Shown one piece after another: positions 8,592-16,213 of a stretch of 64,000 nt of DNA. The position numbers were made by a program, and so were the translations under genes. The DNA lies in assembly GCF_031458235.1 (NCBI RefSeq), contig NZ_JAVDYB010000001.1, forward strand, positions 6,000,001-6,064,000. Direction: 5' to 3'. Position 1 is the first letter of the stretch. Each line of letters opens with the position of its first letter. Origin of the DNA: Catenuloplanes atrovinosus. GTDB taxonomy: Bacteria > Actinomycetota > Actinomycetes > Mycobacteriales > Micromonosporaceae. The notes beneath the pieces are model-generated. The model did no database searches. It saw nothing but the letters and a program-made list of their open reading frames with translations, and was not told where the DNA came from.

Positions 8592-9143
8592 ATGGCCGGT
8601 CAGCCACTGATCGCGCTCCCCGGGCGCCACCGCCGACGTCTCCCGCCCGCGACCCGGGCGGCCGTCGTCTCGCTGCTGTGGCTGGCCGTGGTGGTGATCG
8701 CCCCGCGGGTGACGCCGCCGCCGGACGTCCGCGCCGCCGCGCTCTTCGTCCACCTGATCTCCATGCTGATCGGCTTCGGCGCGGTCCTCTTCGTCGACTG
8801 GTCCGGCATCCTGTTCCTGGCCGGCCGCCGCAGCTTCGGCGACGTGCTGCGCACCGCGGAGGGCGCGCTGACCCCGACCTGGATCGGCTTCACCGGCCTG
8901 CTCGGCTCCGGCCTGCTACTCAGCCCGCAGGTCACCCACCTGACCACGATCAAGCTGCTGGCCGTGCTGGTCGTCGGCCTGAACGGCATCTACGCCGGCA
9001 CGCTCGCCACCCGGCTCTCCCGCTTCCGCGGCTACCGCCCGCCCACCCCGCTGCTGATCCAGGCCGGCCTCGCCACCGCCCTCTCCCAGCTCGCCTGGTG
9101 GACCGCCGTCATCATCGGCTACCTCAACAGCCAGTTCCTCTGA
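8592..9143 (+). CDS. Small integral membrane protein, unknown function
   Basis: The protein has 183 residues and about five predicted membrane spans: AAVVSLLWLAVVVIAP, LFVHLISMLIGFGAVLFVDW, IGFTGLLGSGLLL, IKLLAVLVVGLNGIYAGTLA and ALSQLAWWTAVIIGYL. His and Asp lie at membrane interfaces (FVHLISM, FVDWSG), loosely recalling small haem- or copper-related membrane proteins, but no family is recognised with confidence. The ATG follows GAAGGAGAGGG. It is divergent from ppdK and ends 26 bases from the convergent dusB end. Confidence 0.75.
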   Translation: MAGQPLIALPGRHRRRLPPATRAAVVSLLWLAVVVIAPRVTPPPDVRAAALFVHLISMLIGFGAVLFVDWSGILFLAGRRSFGDVLRTAEGALTPTWIGFTGLLGSGLLLSPQVTHLTTIKLLAVLVVGLNGIYAGTLATRLSRFRGYRPPTPLLIQAGLATALSQLAWWTAVIIGYLNSQFL

Positions 9144-9169
9144 GGTCGCGGGCCGGGCGATCGGGGGCG

Positions 9170-10291
9170 TCAGCCGCCGGAGTCGTCGAGTTCGGCGCCC
9201 TGGGGGACGGCGGCGTCCTCGCGGTCGTCGAGCCAGCCGTGCGGGAGGATGACGCGGGCCGGGGAGTTGGTGCGGCCGCGGGGCTGGCCGAGCGCCTCGA
9301 CCGGGAACGGGGCGTCGTGGTCGAGCTTGCCGAGCAGGTCGTCGAGCTCCATCAGCGAGGACGCCATGGCGAGCGAGCGGCGGATCTCCGTACCGACCGG
9401 GAAGCCCTTCAGGTACCAGGCGACGTGCTTGCGGAAGTCGGTGACGCCGTCGCGCTCCAGGCCGTACCAGTCGGACAGCAGTTCGGCGTGGCGGCGCATG
9501 ACCTGCGCGACCTCGCCGAGCGAGGGCATCACCCGGTCCGGGCGGCCGGCGAACGCGGCGGCCAGGTCGGCGAAGAGCCACGGGCGGCCGAGGCAGCCGC
9601 GGCCGACCACCACGCCGTCGCAGCCGGTCTCGCGCATCATCCGGAGCGCGTCGTCGGCCTCCCAGATGTCGCCGTTGCCGAGCACCGGCACGTCCAGCGC
9701 CTCCTTGAGCCGGGCGATCGCCGCCCAGTCCGCGGTGCCGGAGTAGCGCTGCGCGGCGGTGCGCGCGTGCAGCGCCACCCAGCGCGCGCCGGCCTCCTGC
9801 GCGATCAGCCCGGCCTCGACGTACGTCAGGTGCTCGTCGTCGATGCCCTTGCGCATCTTCACGGTGACCGGGATGCCGGCCGGCGCGGCGGCGTCCACCG
9901 CGGCCTTCACGATCGCGCCGAACAGCTTTCGCTTGTACGGGATCGCCGCCCCACCGCCCTTGCTGGTGATCTTGCGGACGCTGCACCCGAAGTTGAGGTC
10001 GACGTGGTCGGCCAGGTCCTCGTCCACGATCCGCCGCACCGCGCGCGCCGTGATCTCCGGGTCCACGCCGTAGAGCTGCATGCTCCGCGGGTTCTCCTCC
10101 GGCCCGAACTCGATCATCCGCTCGGTCTTCGGGTTCCGGTGCGCCAGCGCGATCGTCGTGATCATCTCGCACACGTAGATCCCCGCGCCCTGCTCGCGGC
10201 AGAGCCGGCGGAAGGCCACGTTCGTGATCCCGGCCATCGGCGCGAGCACGACGGGCGGGTCGACGGGGTAGCGGCCCAGCGTAAGCGTCAC
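9170..10291 (-). CDS. dusB: tRNA dihydrouridine synthase (DusB type)
   Basis: The protein of 373 residues is a flavoenzyme that reduces specific uridines of tRNA with NADPH. The FMN-barrel motif VVLAPMAGITNVAFRRLCRE opens it; VDLNFGCSVRKITSKGGGA contains the catalytic-loop cysteine, followed by VTVKMRKGIDD, ALHARTAAQRY and GNGDIWEADDA. I chose the GTG at 10291 (VTLTLGRYPVDPP), which matches normal family N termini; upstream extension is open but adds unusual sequence. It starts divergently from a secreted glycan-active gene. The C-terminal tail (QGAELDDSGG) is acidic. Confidence 0.95.
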   Translation of the reverse strand: MTLTLGRYPVDPPVVLAPMAGITNVAFRRLCREQGAGIYVCEMITTIALAHRNPKTERMIEFGPEENPRSMQLYGVDPEITARAVRRIVDEDLADHVDLNFGCSVRKITSKGGGAAIPYKRKLFGAIVKAAVDAAAPAGIPVTVKMRKGIDDEHLTYVEAGLIAQEAGARWVALHARTAAQRYSGTADWAAIARLKEALDVPVLGNGDIWEADDALRMMRETGCDGVVVGRGCLGRPWLFADLAAAFAGRPDRVMPSLGEVAQVMRRHAELLSDWYGLERDGVTDFRKHVAWYLKGFPVGTEIRRSLAMASSLMELDDLLGKLDHDAPFPVEALGQPRGRTNSPARVILPHGWLDDREDAAVPQGAELDDSGG

Positions 10292-10341
10292 CCGTCGAGA
10301 ATCCCACAGCGTCGAGGCGAGACCCAAAACGACGCCGGACG

Positions 10342-10371
10342 TTGACAACGGACGATCTTCTCGGATCGGAT
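10342..10371 (+). promoter_or_regulatory. Putative promoter for the PNGase A-like gene
   Basis: A perfect TTGACA (10342-10347) is followed after 18 bases by TCGGAT (10366-10371). Transcription would then start close to the GTG at 10378, giving a leaderless message, which is common in actinobacteria. No good ribosome site precedes that GTG. The -10 match is weak, so this is a hypothesis. Confidence 0.4.
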
Positions 10372-10377
10372 GGGCAC

Positions 10378-11970
10378 GTGTATCGATTCGGACTGAGGAC
10401 CGTCGTGGCGCTGGTGGTCGCGGCGACGGCGATGACGGTCATGCCGGGCCCGGCGAGCGGGGCGGACCCGGTCCCGCCGACATTCGGTTCGGACTGGGAC
10501 GATCCGGTCACCGCGGCGCCGCCGGTCGAGCGCCCGCCCGGCCGGTCCTGCACCACCCGGATCGTGGACACCGAGTTCCGCGACTTCACGCCGTTCACCG
10601 GCACGTTCACGCCGCCGGCGGCCTGCCGCGGGCCCTGGCGGAAGGTGGTGCTCACGCTGCGTGGCGCGGTCGCCGGCCGCCAGTACGACCGGCTCGGCTA
10701 CCTGAGCGTGGGCGGGGTCACGATCTTCAAGCACTCGACGCCGCAGCCCAGCCCGGACGGCATCGCGTGGACCGTGGACAAGGACGTGACCGGCTACGCG
10801 CCGCTGCTGAGCACGCCGCAGCCGGTCGAGATGCTGATCGGGAACGTGGTCGACGACACGTACACCGGTGTCCTGGACGTGACCGTGGACCTGACCTTCC
10901 ATCCGGGCCGCGCGCCGGCGGGCGGCCCCGACCGGGTCATCGGCCTGGCCGACCAGCGCCAGGAGGGTACGGGCCTGACAGGTGACCTGACCGTGCCGCG
11001 CAACTCCGAGCGGCTGGTCGCGGAGGTCTACGCGACCGGCTCCGGCGGCGGGTGCGAGGAGTACTGGTACCTGACCACGCCGCCCGGCACCGACTACTCC
11101 TGCCCGGCGGACTCCGGCCCGTACCGCGAGGTGCAGATCCGGGTCGACGGTGTGCTCGCGGGCGTGGCCGCGCCGTTCCCGCACGTCTACACGGGCGGCT
11201 GGTCCAACCCGTTCCTCTGGTACACCGTGCCCGCGCCGCGCGCGTTCGACATCCGGCCGATCCGCTACGACCTGACGCCGTTCGCCGGGCTGCTCACCGA
11301 CGGCCGCGCGCACCGCGTCCAGGTGTCCGTGCTCGGCGTGCCCGCCGGCCGGCCCGGCTGGGACGTGCCCACCGCGATCCTGGCCTGGCAGGACCCGCAC
11401 CGCGCCCGGGTCACCGGCGCGCTCACCACGGTCGCGGAGGGCCCGCCGGCCGCGAGTTCCGTCGCGGACGGCCGCACCGTGCCCACCACCGGCCGGCACA
11501 GCCTCACCACCAGCGGGTACGTCGACACCTCGCACGGTCGCGTCACCACCACGGTGACCCGCACGGTCACCAACGACTCCGTGCACACCTGGACCGAGGG
11601 CGAGTCGGCCGACGCGCTCGAGGCCACCTGGACCGACACCGACGGCGTGACCACCCGCACCGGGCGCGGGCACCCCACGACCGTGCGGACCGAGCGCCGG
11701 TACGGCATGGACGGCACCACCACGCTCGCCCCCGACAGCCGCCTGACCACCGAGATCACGCTCACCGACGCCGCCGTGACCACCGGCGCGCCGGGCGGCC
11801 CGGTCCGGTTCACCGACACGTACACCGGCGTCGCCTCGTACCTCACCACCGTCCCCCGCCCCGAGCGCCAGGGCCGCGCCTCCACCCGCGAGCGCTACAC
11901 GCTGACCACCCCGCACTCCCACTACGACCGCACGGTCGCGACCGAACAGGGCCGCGCGGTCCGGCCCTGA
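10378..11970 (+). CDS. Secreted peptide-N4-asparagine amidase A (PNGase A)-like protein
   Basis: The protein has 530 residues. A signal peptide (VVALVVAATAMTVMPGPASGA) is followed by FTPFTGTFTPPAACRGPWRK, LTLRGAVAGRQYDRLGYL and VGGVTIFKHSTPQP, the pattern of the PNGase A family. Those enzymes, best known from plants and fungi, release N-glycans from glycopeptides. A middle segment with WYLTTPPG and NPFLWYTVPAP and a C-terminal Thr-rich beta region complete a near full-length family member. The frame opens earlier at a TTG (10342), but the GTG at 10378 puts the signal peptide right at the N terminus. Substrate could be plant or fungal glycoprotein; activity is inferred. Confidence 0.82.
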   Translation: MYRFGLRTVVALVVAATAMTVMPGPASGADPVPPTFGSDWDDPVTAAPPVERPPGRSCTTRIVDTEFRDFTPFTGTFTPPAACRGPWRKVVLTLRGAVAGRQYDRLGYLSVGGVTIFKHSTPQPSPDGIAWTVDKDVTGYAPLLSTPQPVEMLIGNVVDDTYTGVLDVTVDLTFHPGRAPAGGPDRVIGLADQRQEGTGLTGDLTVPRNSERLVAEVYATGSGGGCEEYWYLTTPPGTDYSCPADSGPYREVQIRVDGVLAGVAAPFPHVYTGGWSNPFLWYTVPAPRAFDIRPIRYDLTPFAGLLTDGRAHRVQVSVLGVPAGRPGWDVPTAILAWQDPHRARVTGALTTVAEGPPAASSVADGRTVPTTGRHSLTTSGYVDTSHGRVTTTVTRTVTNDSVHTWTEGESADALEATWTDTDGVTTRTGRGHPTTVRTERRYGMDGTTTLAPDSRLTTEITLTDAAVTTGAPGGPVRFTDTYTGVASYLTTVPRPERQGRASTRERYTLTTPHSHYDRTVATEQGRAVRP

Positions 11971-12026
11971 CGCGGGAGCGGAGCACCGGTCCGGCCGTTC
12001 CGGCCGCACCGGTGCGGCGTCATGGC

Positions 12027-12059
12027 CTTTGTGGACGGCGCACAAAGACGCACTATGCT
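12027..12059 (+). promoter_or_regulatory. Inverted-repeat operator and -10 box before DUF574/XRE pair
   Basis: A perfect inverted repeat CTTTGTG / CACAAAG (12027-12033 and 12041-12047, seven-base gap) is followed by TATGCT at 12054-12059, a good actinobacterial -10. The start codon of the methyltransferase is about 50 bases further on. Position and symmetry fit an operator for the XRE regulator encoded by the second gene. Binding is inferred. Confidence 0.55.
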
Positions 12060-12107
12060 TGCCGAAACCGCCCGGCCCGCACCATCGACCCTCCGAAGGA
12101 TGCGCAC

Positions 12108-12866
12108 GTGGACACGTCGGCACCGCAGACGGCCAGGATCTGGAACTATCTGCTCGGCGGCACGGACAACTTCGAGGCCGACCGCGCGGTGGGCGACGAG
12201 ATCCTGGCGAACCTGCCGCAGCTCGCGGAGAACGCGCGGCTCTCCCGCGCCTACCTGGCCCGGGTCACGCGCTGGCTGACGGCGGAGGCGGGCGTCCGGC
12301 AGTTCCTGGACATCGGCACCGGGCTGCCCACCGCGGAGAACACGCACACGGTCGCGCAGTCGGTGGCGCCGGACGCGCGGATCGTCTATGTCGACCACGA
12401 CCCGATGGTGCAGGCGCAGGCGCGGAGCCTGCTGACCAGCACGCCCGAGGGCGCCACGGCGTACCTGCACGCGGACCTGCGCGACCCCGGAACGATCCTG
12501 GCCGAGGCCGCGAAGACGCTCGACCTGACGCGGCCGGTGGCGCTGTACCTGATGGGCGTGCTCGGCCACGTGGAGAGCGACGACGAGGCCAAGGCGCTCA
12601 TCGACACGTACTTGGGAGCGCTTCCGTCCGGCAGCTACTTCGCCATGTACGACGGCAGCGACACCAGCCCGGAGAACACCGAGGCCGTCCGGATCTGGAA
12701 TCTCTCGGCGAACCCGACATACCACCTGCGCACGCCGGAGCGGTTCGCCGCGCTCTTCGCCGGCCTGGAGCTGGTCGAGCCCGGCATCGTGCCCGTCACC
12801 CGGTGGAGGCCGGAGTCGGACGCGCCCCCGATCGACCAGTACGGCGCGGTCGGCCGTAAGCCGTAA
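12108..12866 (+). CDS. DUF574-family SAM-dependent methyltransferase
   Basis: The protein of 252 residues belongs to the actinobacterial S-adenosylmethionine methyltransferase family DUF574. The signature RIWNYLLGGTDNFEADRAVG is at the N terminus and the SAM-binding FLDIGTGLPTAEN-type loop follows, with IVYVDHDPMV as the acidic strand. The target is unknown. GTG start after a GAAGGA site. The gene is three bases upstream of an XRE-DUF5753 regulator, so the two form an operon. A second DUF574 gene lies at 44118-44939. Confidence 0.9.
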   Translation: MDTSAPQTARIWNYLLGGTDNFEADRAVGDEILANLPQLAENARLSRAYLARVTRWLTAEAGVRQFLDIGTGLPTAENTHTVAQSVAPDARIVYVDHDPMVQAQARSLLTSTPEGATAYLHADLRDPGTILAEAAKTLDLTRPVALYLMGVLGHVESDDEAKALIDTYLGALPSGSYFAMYDGSDTSPENTEAVRIWNLSANPTYHLRTPERFAALFAGLELVEPGIVPVTRWRPESDAPPIDQYGAVGRKP

Positions 12867-12869
12867 GCC

Positions 12870-13754
12870 GTGAGTACCCCGTCCCGACACGTCGGCGGAC
12901 CGGCCGAGGGCGCCGGCCCGACGGTCGCCCGTATGCAGCTCGGCGCGCGCCTGCGCGGCCTGCGGATCGCCGCCGACGTCACCCGCGAGGCCGCGGGCTA
13001 CTCGATCCGCGCGTCCGAATCGAAGATCAGCCGGATGGAGCTGGGCCGGGTCGGCTTCAAGGAGCGCGACGTCACCGACCTGCTCGCGCTCTACGGCGTG
13101 CCGGAGCAGGACCGCACCGAACTGCTGGCGCTGGCCCGGGAGGCGAACCGGCCGGGCTGGTGGCAGGCGTACTCGGACGTGCTGCCCGCCTGGTTCCTCA
13201 ACTACCTCGACCTGGAGCAGGCGGCGGAGCTGATCCGCAGCTACGAGATCCAGTTCGTGCCGGGTCTGCTGCAGACCGAGGCGTACGCGCGGGCGGTGAT
13301 CGCCATCGGCCACGGCCGGCGCCAGAAGCGGGAGATCGACCGGCGCGTCGAGCTGCGGATGGCCCGGCAGACCATGCTCACCCGGCCCGGCGGCCCACGG
13401 CTGTGGGCGGTGCTCGACGAGGCGGTGCTGCTGCGCCCGATGGGTGGCCGCGCGATCCACCGCGAGCAGTTGGAGGCGCTGCTGAAGCTGATAGAGGCAC
13501 CGAGCGTGCAACTTCAGGTGGTGCCGTTCAGCGCGGGCGGGCACGCGGCGGCCGGCGGCGCGTTCAGCATCCTGCGGTTCGCCCACGAGGAGGTGCCGGA
13601 CGTGGTGTTCCTGGAGCAGTTGACCGGCGGCCTCTACCTGGACCGGCAGGAGGACGTGGACCAGTACGCGGCCGCGGCCGGCCGGCTGTTCATCGAGGCG
13701 ACCACGCCGGAGCGCACGGCGGACGTCATCCACCGCGCGCTCCGCCAGCTTTAG
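12870..13754 (+). CDS. XRE helix-turn-helix regulator with DUF5753 domain
   Basis: The protein has 294 residues. An N-terminal XRE helix-turn-helix (QLGARLRGLRIAADVTREAA, SESKISRMELGRVGF) is followed by the DUF5753 domain (YEIQFVPGLLQTEAYARAV; RQTMLTRP; VLDEAVLLRPMGG; QVVPFSAGGHAAAGGAF; VVFLEQLTGGLYL). Proteins of this kind usually neighbour a short DUF397 protein in Streptomyces relatives. Here the partner is a DUF574 methyltransferase and no DUF397 gene is seen. The last four bases overlap the convergent adenosine deaminase end. It probably controls its own operon through the repeat at 12027-12047. Confidence 0.92.
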   Translation: MSTPSRHVGGPAEGAGPTVARMQLGARLRGLRIAADVTREAAGYSIRASESKISRMELGRVGFKERDVTDLLALYGVPEQDRTELLALAREANRPGWWQAYSDVLPAWFLNYLDLEQAAELIRSYEIQFVPGLLQTEAYARAVIAIGHGRRQKREIDRRVELRMARQTMLTRPGGPRLWAVLDEAVLLRPMGGRAIHREQLEALLKLIEAPSVQLQVVPFSAGGHAAAGGAFSILRFAHEEVPDVVFLEQLTGGLYLDRQEDVDQYAAAAGRLFIEATTPERTADVIHRALRQL

Positions 13755-14689
13755 GGCCAGGCGAACGCGGCGGCCCGGGCGGTCTCCGCGATCCGGGTCA
13801 GTTCGGCGTCGGTGAGTCCCACCCGGGTGCGCGCCGCCTCGTACTCGGCGGGCAGCGTGGTCGCGGACGCGCGCGGGTCGTCCGTGGCCAGCGCGACCGG
13901 CACGCCCGCGGCCAGCAGCCGCCGGATCGGGTGTGCCGCGTAGCTCGGCGCCACGCTGGTGTGCAGGTTGCTGGTCAGTGCCACCTCGAGCGTGATGCCG
14001 CGCGCGGCCAGGTGGTCCAGCAGCGCCGGGTCCTCGACGGACCGGACGCCGTGCCCGATCCGCTCCGCGCCGAGGTGCCGCACCGCGGCCCACACGCTCT
14101 CCGGGCCGGCGCCCTCGCCCGCGTGCACGGTGACGCGCAGCCCGGCGTCGCGGGCCCGGGCGAACGCGGGCGCGAAGTCGGCGGCCGGCACGCCGCCCTC
14201 GTTCCCGGCCAGGTCGACCGCGTGGAAGTCGGCGCGCCGGGACAGCAGCGTCGCCACCTGCTCCAGCCCGCGCTCCGGGCCGAGGTCGCGCAGCAGGATG
14301 CCGATCAGCGCGGTACGCACGCCGGTCTCGGCGGACGCGGCGCGCACGCCGTCCGCGACCGCGTCGATCACCGCCTCCGGCGCCAGCCCGGTCTCCTGCC
14401 GGATGAACCACGGCGAGAACCGGATCTCCAGGTAGTCCAGGCCCTCGGCGGCCGCGTCGGCCACGCACTCGCGCGCGGCGCGCTGCCAGTCCCCGGGCCG
14501 GGAGAACGCCGCGGGCGCCGCGTCCACCTTGGCCAGGAACGGCACCAGGCCGCCGAGCGGACCGCGCGCGACCAGCAGGTCGTCAAGGTCGTGCGCGGAC
14601 GCGAGCGGGTGCCCGTCCCGTGCCGCGAGTTCGCGGGTGGTGGCGACGCGGAGCGTCCCCTCGAGATGACGATGAAGATCGAAAAGCAT
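13751..14689 (-). CDS. add: Adenosine deaminase
   Basis: The enzyme of 312 residues deaminates adenosine to inosine in purine salvage. Zinc and catalytic motifs are visible: FDLHRHLEGTLR (first His pair), VTVHAGEGAG (His and catalytic Glu), RIGHGVRSVEDP, LTSNLHTSV and VALATDDPR (Asp pair). The ATG at 14689 is chosen because the family begins with a short strand leading to HxH; the frame extends five codons further. Deamination of a related nucleoside cannot be excluded. Confidence 0.9.
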   Translation of the reverse strand: MLFDLHRHLEGTLRVATTRELAARDGHPLASAHDLDDLLVARGPLGGLVPFLAKVDAAPAAFSRPGDWQRAARECVADAAAEGLDYLEIRFSPWFIRQETGLAPEAVIDAVADGVRAASAETGVRTALIGILLRDLGPERGLEQVATLLSRRADFHAVDLAGNEGGVPAADFAPAFARARDAGLRVTVHAGEGAGPESVWAAVRHLGAERIGHGVRSVEDPALLDHLAARGITLEVALTSNLHTSVAPSYAAHPIRRLLAAGVPVALATDDPRASATTLPAEYEAARTRVGLTDAELTRIAETARAAAFAWP

Positions 14690-14739
14690 GACAGACCCTT
14701 CCACCGGTACGTACGCCAGGAACGCGGAACCGTCCGGAC

Positions 14740-14814
14740 CTACTGGTAGAAGTCCTTGCGGAAGGAGTGGTCGCCGAAGACCGCGGCCGGGCGCGGGCTC
14801 TCGGTGGCGATCAC
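14740..14814 (-). CDS. Possible 24-residue peptide
   Basis: A GTG-initiated frame of 24 codons (VIATESPRP ... SFRKDFYQ) lies between the AI-2E-family gene and add, ten bases after the former's stop codon on the same strand. There is no clear ribosome site. It is reported because the composition (aromatic and charged C terminus) is unlike random high-GC shadow frames. Evidence is weak. Confidence 0.2.
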   Translation of the reverse strand: MIATESPRPAAVFGDHSFRKDFYQ

Positions 14815-14821
14815 GCCGTGA

Positions 14822-16144
14822 TCATAAGGTGCGCGGGTCGACCGTCTCGACCGGCCGCGGCGCGTCGTCCGGCCCGGCCGGGCGGGTCCCCGGCGGCGTG
14901 CGATCCGGCGTCGGCTCCCCGCCCGGATGGTCGAAGAGGTAGCGCAGCGCCGTGTTCAGCACCGCCAGCAGCGGCACCGCGACCAGCGCGCCGATCACGC
15001 CGGCCAGCACCGCGCCGGACGCGAGCGCCAGGATCACGGCGAGCGGGTGCAGCGCCACCGCCCGGCCCATCACGAACGGCTGGAGCACGTGGCCCTCCAG
15101 CTGCTGCACCGCGATCACGATGGCCAGCACGACCAGCGCGCTCCACAGTCCCTGCGAGACCAGCGCGACCAGCACCGCGACCGCGCCGGTCACGGTGGCG
15201 CCGATCACCGGCACGAACGAGCCGAGGAAGACCAGCGCGATCAGCGGCACGGCCAGCGGGATGCCCATCACGGCCAGGCCGATGCCGATGCCGACCGCGT
15301 CCACGAACGCCACGAACACGGTCGCGCGCACGTACGCGACCAGCGTGTGCCAGGAGTAGTGCCCGGCGCGCGCCACCGGCAGCCGCGCGCCCGCGGGCAG
15401 CAGCCGGCACAGGAACGACCAGATCGCGCCGCCGTCGCGGAGCATGAAGAAGAGCGTGAACAGCACCAGGAAGAACCCGGTGAGCAGCTCACCGACCGTG
15501 GTGGCCGTGGTGATCGCGCCGGTGGTGAGCGCGCCGCGGTTACCGGAGATCTGCTGTTGCAGCGTCTCGACGTACCCGTTGAGCTGGCCCTGCGACAGGT
15601 GCAGCGGCCCCTCGGTGAGCCACGCCTGCACCTCGTCGATGCCGTCGCCGACCTGCCGGGCGAGGTCGTCGTACTGCGCGATGAACGTCTGCACGACCAG
15701 GCCCAGGCCGCCGAAGACCAGCACCAGCGCGGCGACCAGCACCAGCGCGGCCGCGACCGACCGGTTGGTGCCGTGCCGCCGCAGGCGCGCCGCCACCGGC
15801 TCGAACAGCGCGGCCAGCAGCAGCGCCACCACCACCGGGATCACCACCACGCGGAGCAGCCCGATCACCCGGAACAGCAGGTAGCCGGCCGCGATGAAGA
15901 GGATCAGCCGCCAGGCCCAGGAGCCGGCGATCCGCACGCCGCGCGGCACCAGGTCGTCCGTGGTCGGCGCGCGCTCCATCACCACCACCGGCGGCTCCGC
16001 ACGCCGGTCCGGCGGCGTGAACGGCGACGCGGTGAACGGCGGCGGCGACGTCCGCCGCGCGCGGTCGGCCAGCACCGACCGCGTACGACGCCGCACGGTG
16101 GCGACCCATCCGTGTGGTCGGGATTCGCTCGCGGGCTGGGTCAT
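14822..16144 (-). CDS. AI-2E family transporter (TqsA/PerM-like)
   Basis: The protein of 440 residues is an integral membrane protein of the AI-2E/UPF0118 family. An unstructured, basic and proline-rich N-terminal tail of about 70 residues precedes the first membrane span (LILFIAAGYLLF), then paired helices, a central soluble segment (QYDDLARQVGDGIDEVQAWL) and C-terminal spans including VPLIALVFLGSFVPVIGATV. Members include autoinducer-2 exporters and Na+/H+ antiporters, so the substrate is unassigned. The ATG at 16144 sits five bases after AGGAG; the frame also opens at a GTG two codons earlier that overlaps this site. Confidence 0.88.
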   Translation of the reverse strand: MTQPASESRPHGWVATVRRRTRSVLADRARRTSPPPFTASPFTPPDRRAEPPVVVMERAPTTDDLVPRGVRIAGSWAWRLILFIAAGYLLFRVIGLLRVVVIPVVVALLLAALFEPVAARLRRHGTNRSVAAALVLVAALVLVFGGLGLVVQTFIAQYDDLARQVGDGIDEVQAWLTEGPLHLSQGQLNGYVETLQQQISGNRGALTTGAITTATTVGELLTGFFLVLFTLFFMLRDGGAIWSFLCRLLPAGARLPVARAGHYSWHTLVAYVRATVFVAFVDAVGIGIGLAVMGIPLAVPLIALVFLGSFVPVIGATVTGAVAVLVALVSQGLWSALVVLAIVIAVQQLEGHVLQPFVMGRAVALHPLAVILALASGAVLAGVIGALVAVPLLAVLNTALRYLFDHPGGEPTPDRTPPGTRPAGPDDAPRPVETVDPRTL

Positions 16145-16213
16145 GGGCACTCCTCAACCGGGTGCCGAATCGGATACCCGGGCCGTGACCGGCGGAAACG
16201 CCGTCGGTCCCGG

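Noticed and set aside
14822-16144. Firm assignment as autoinducer-2 exporter
   Set aside because: The family also includes ion antiporters and nothing nearby relates to autoinducer-2.
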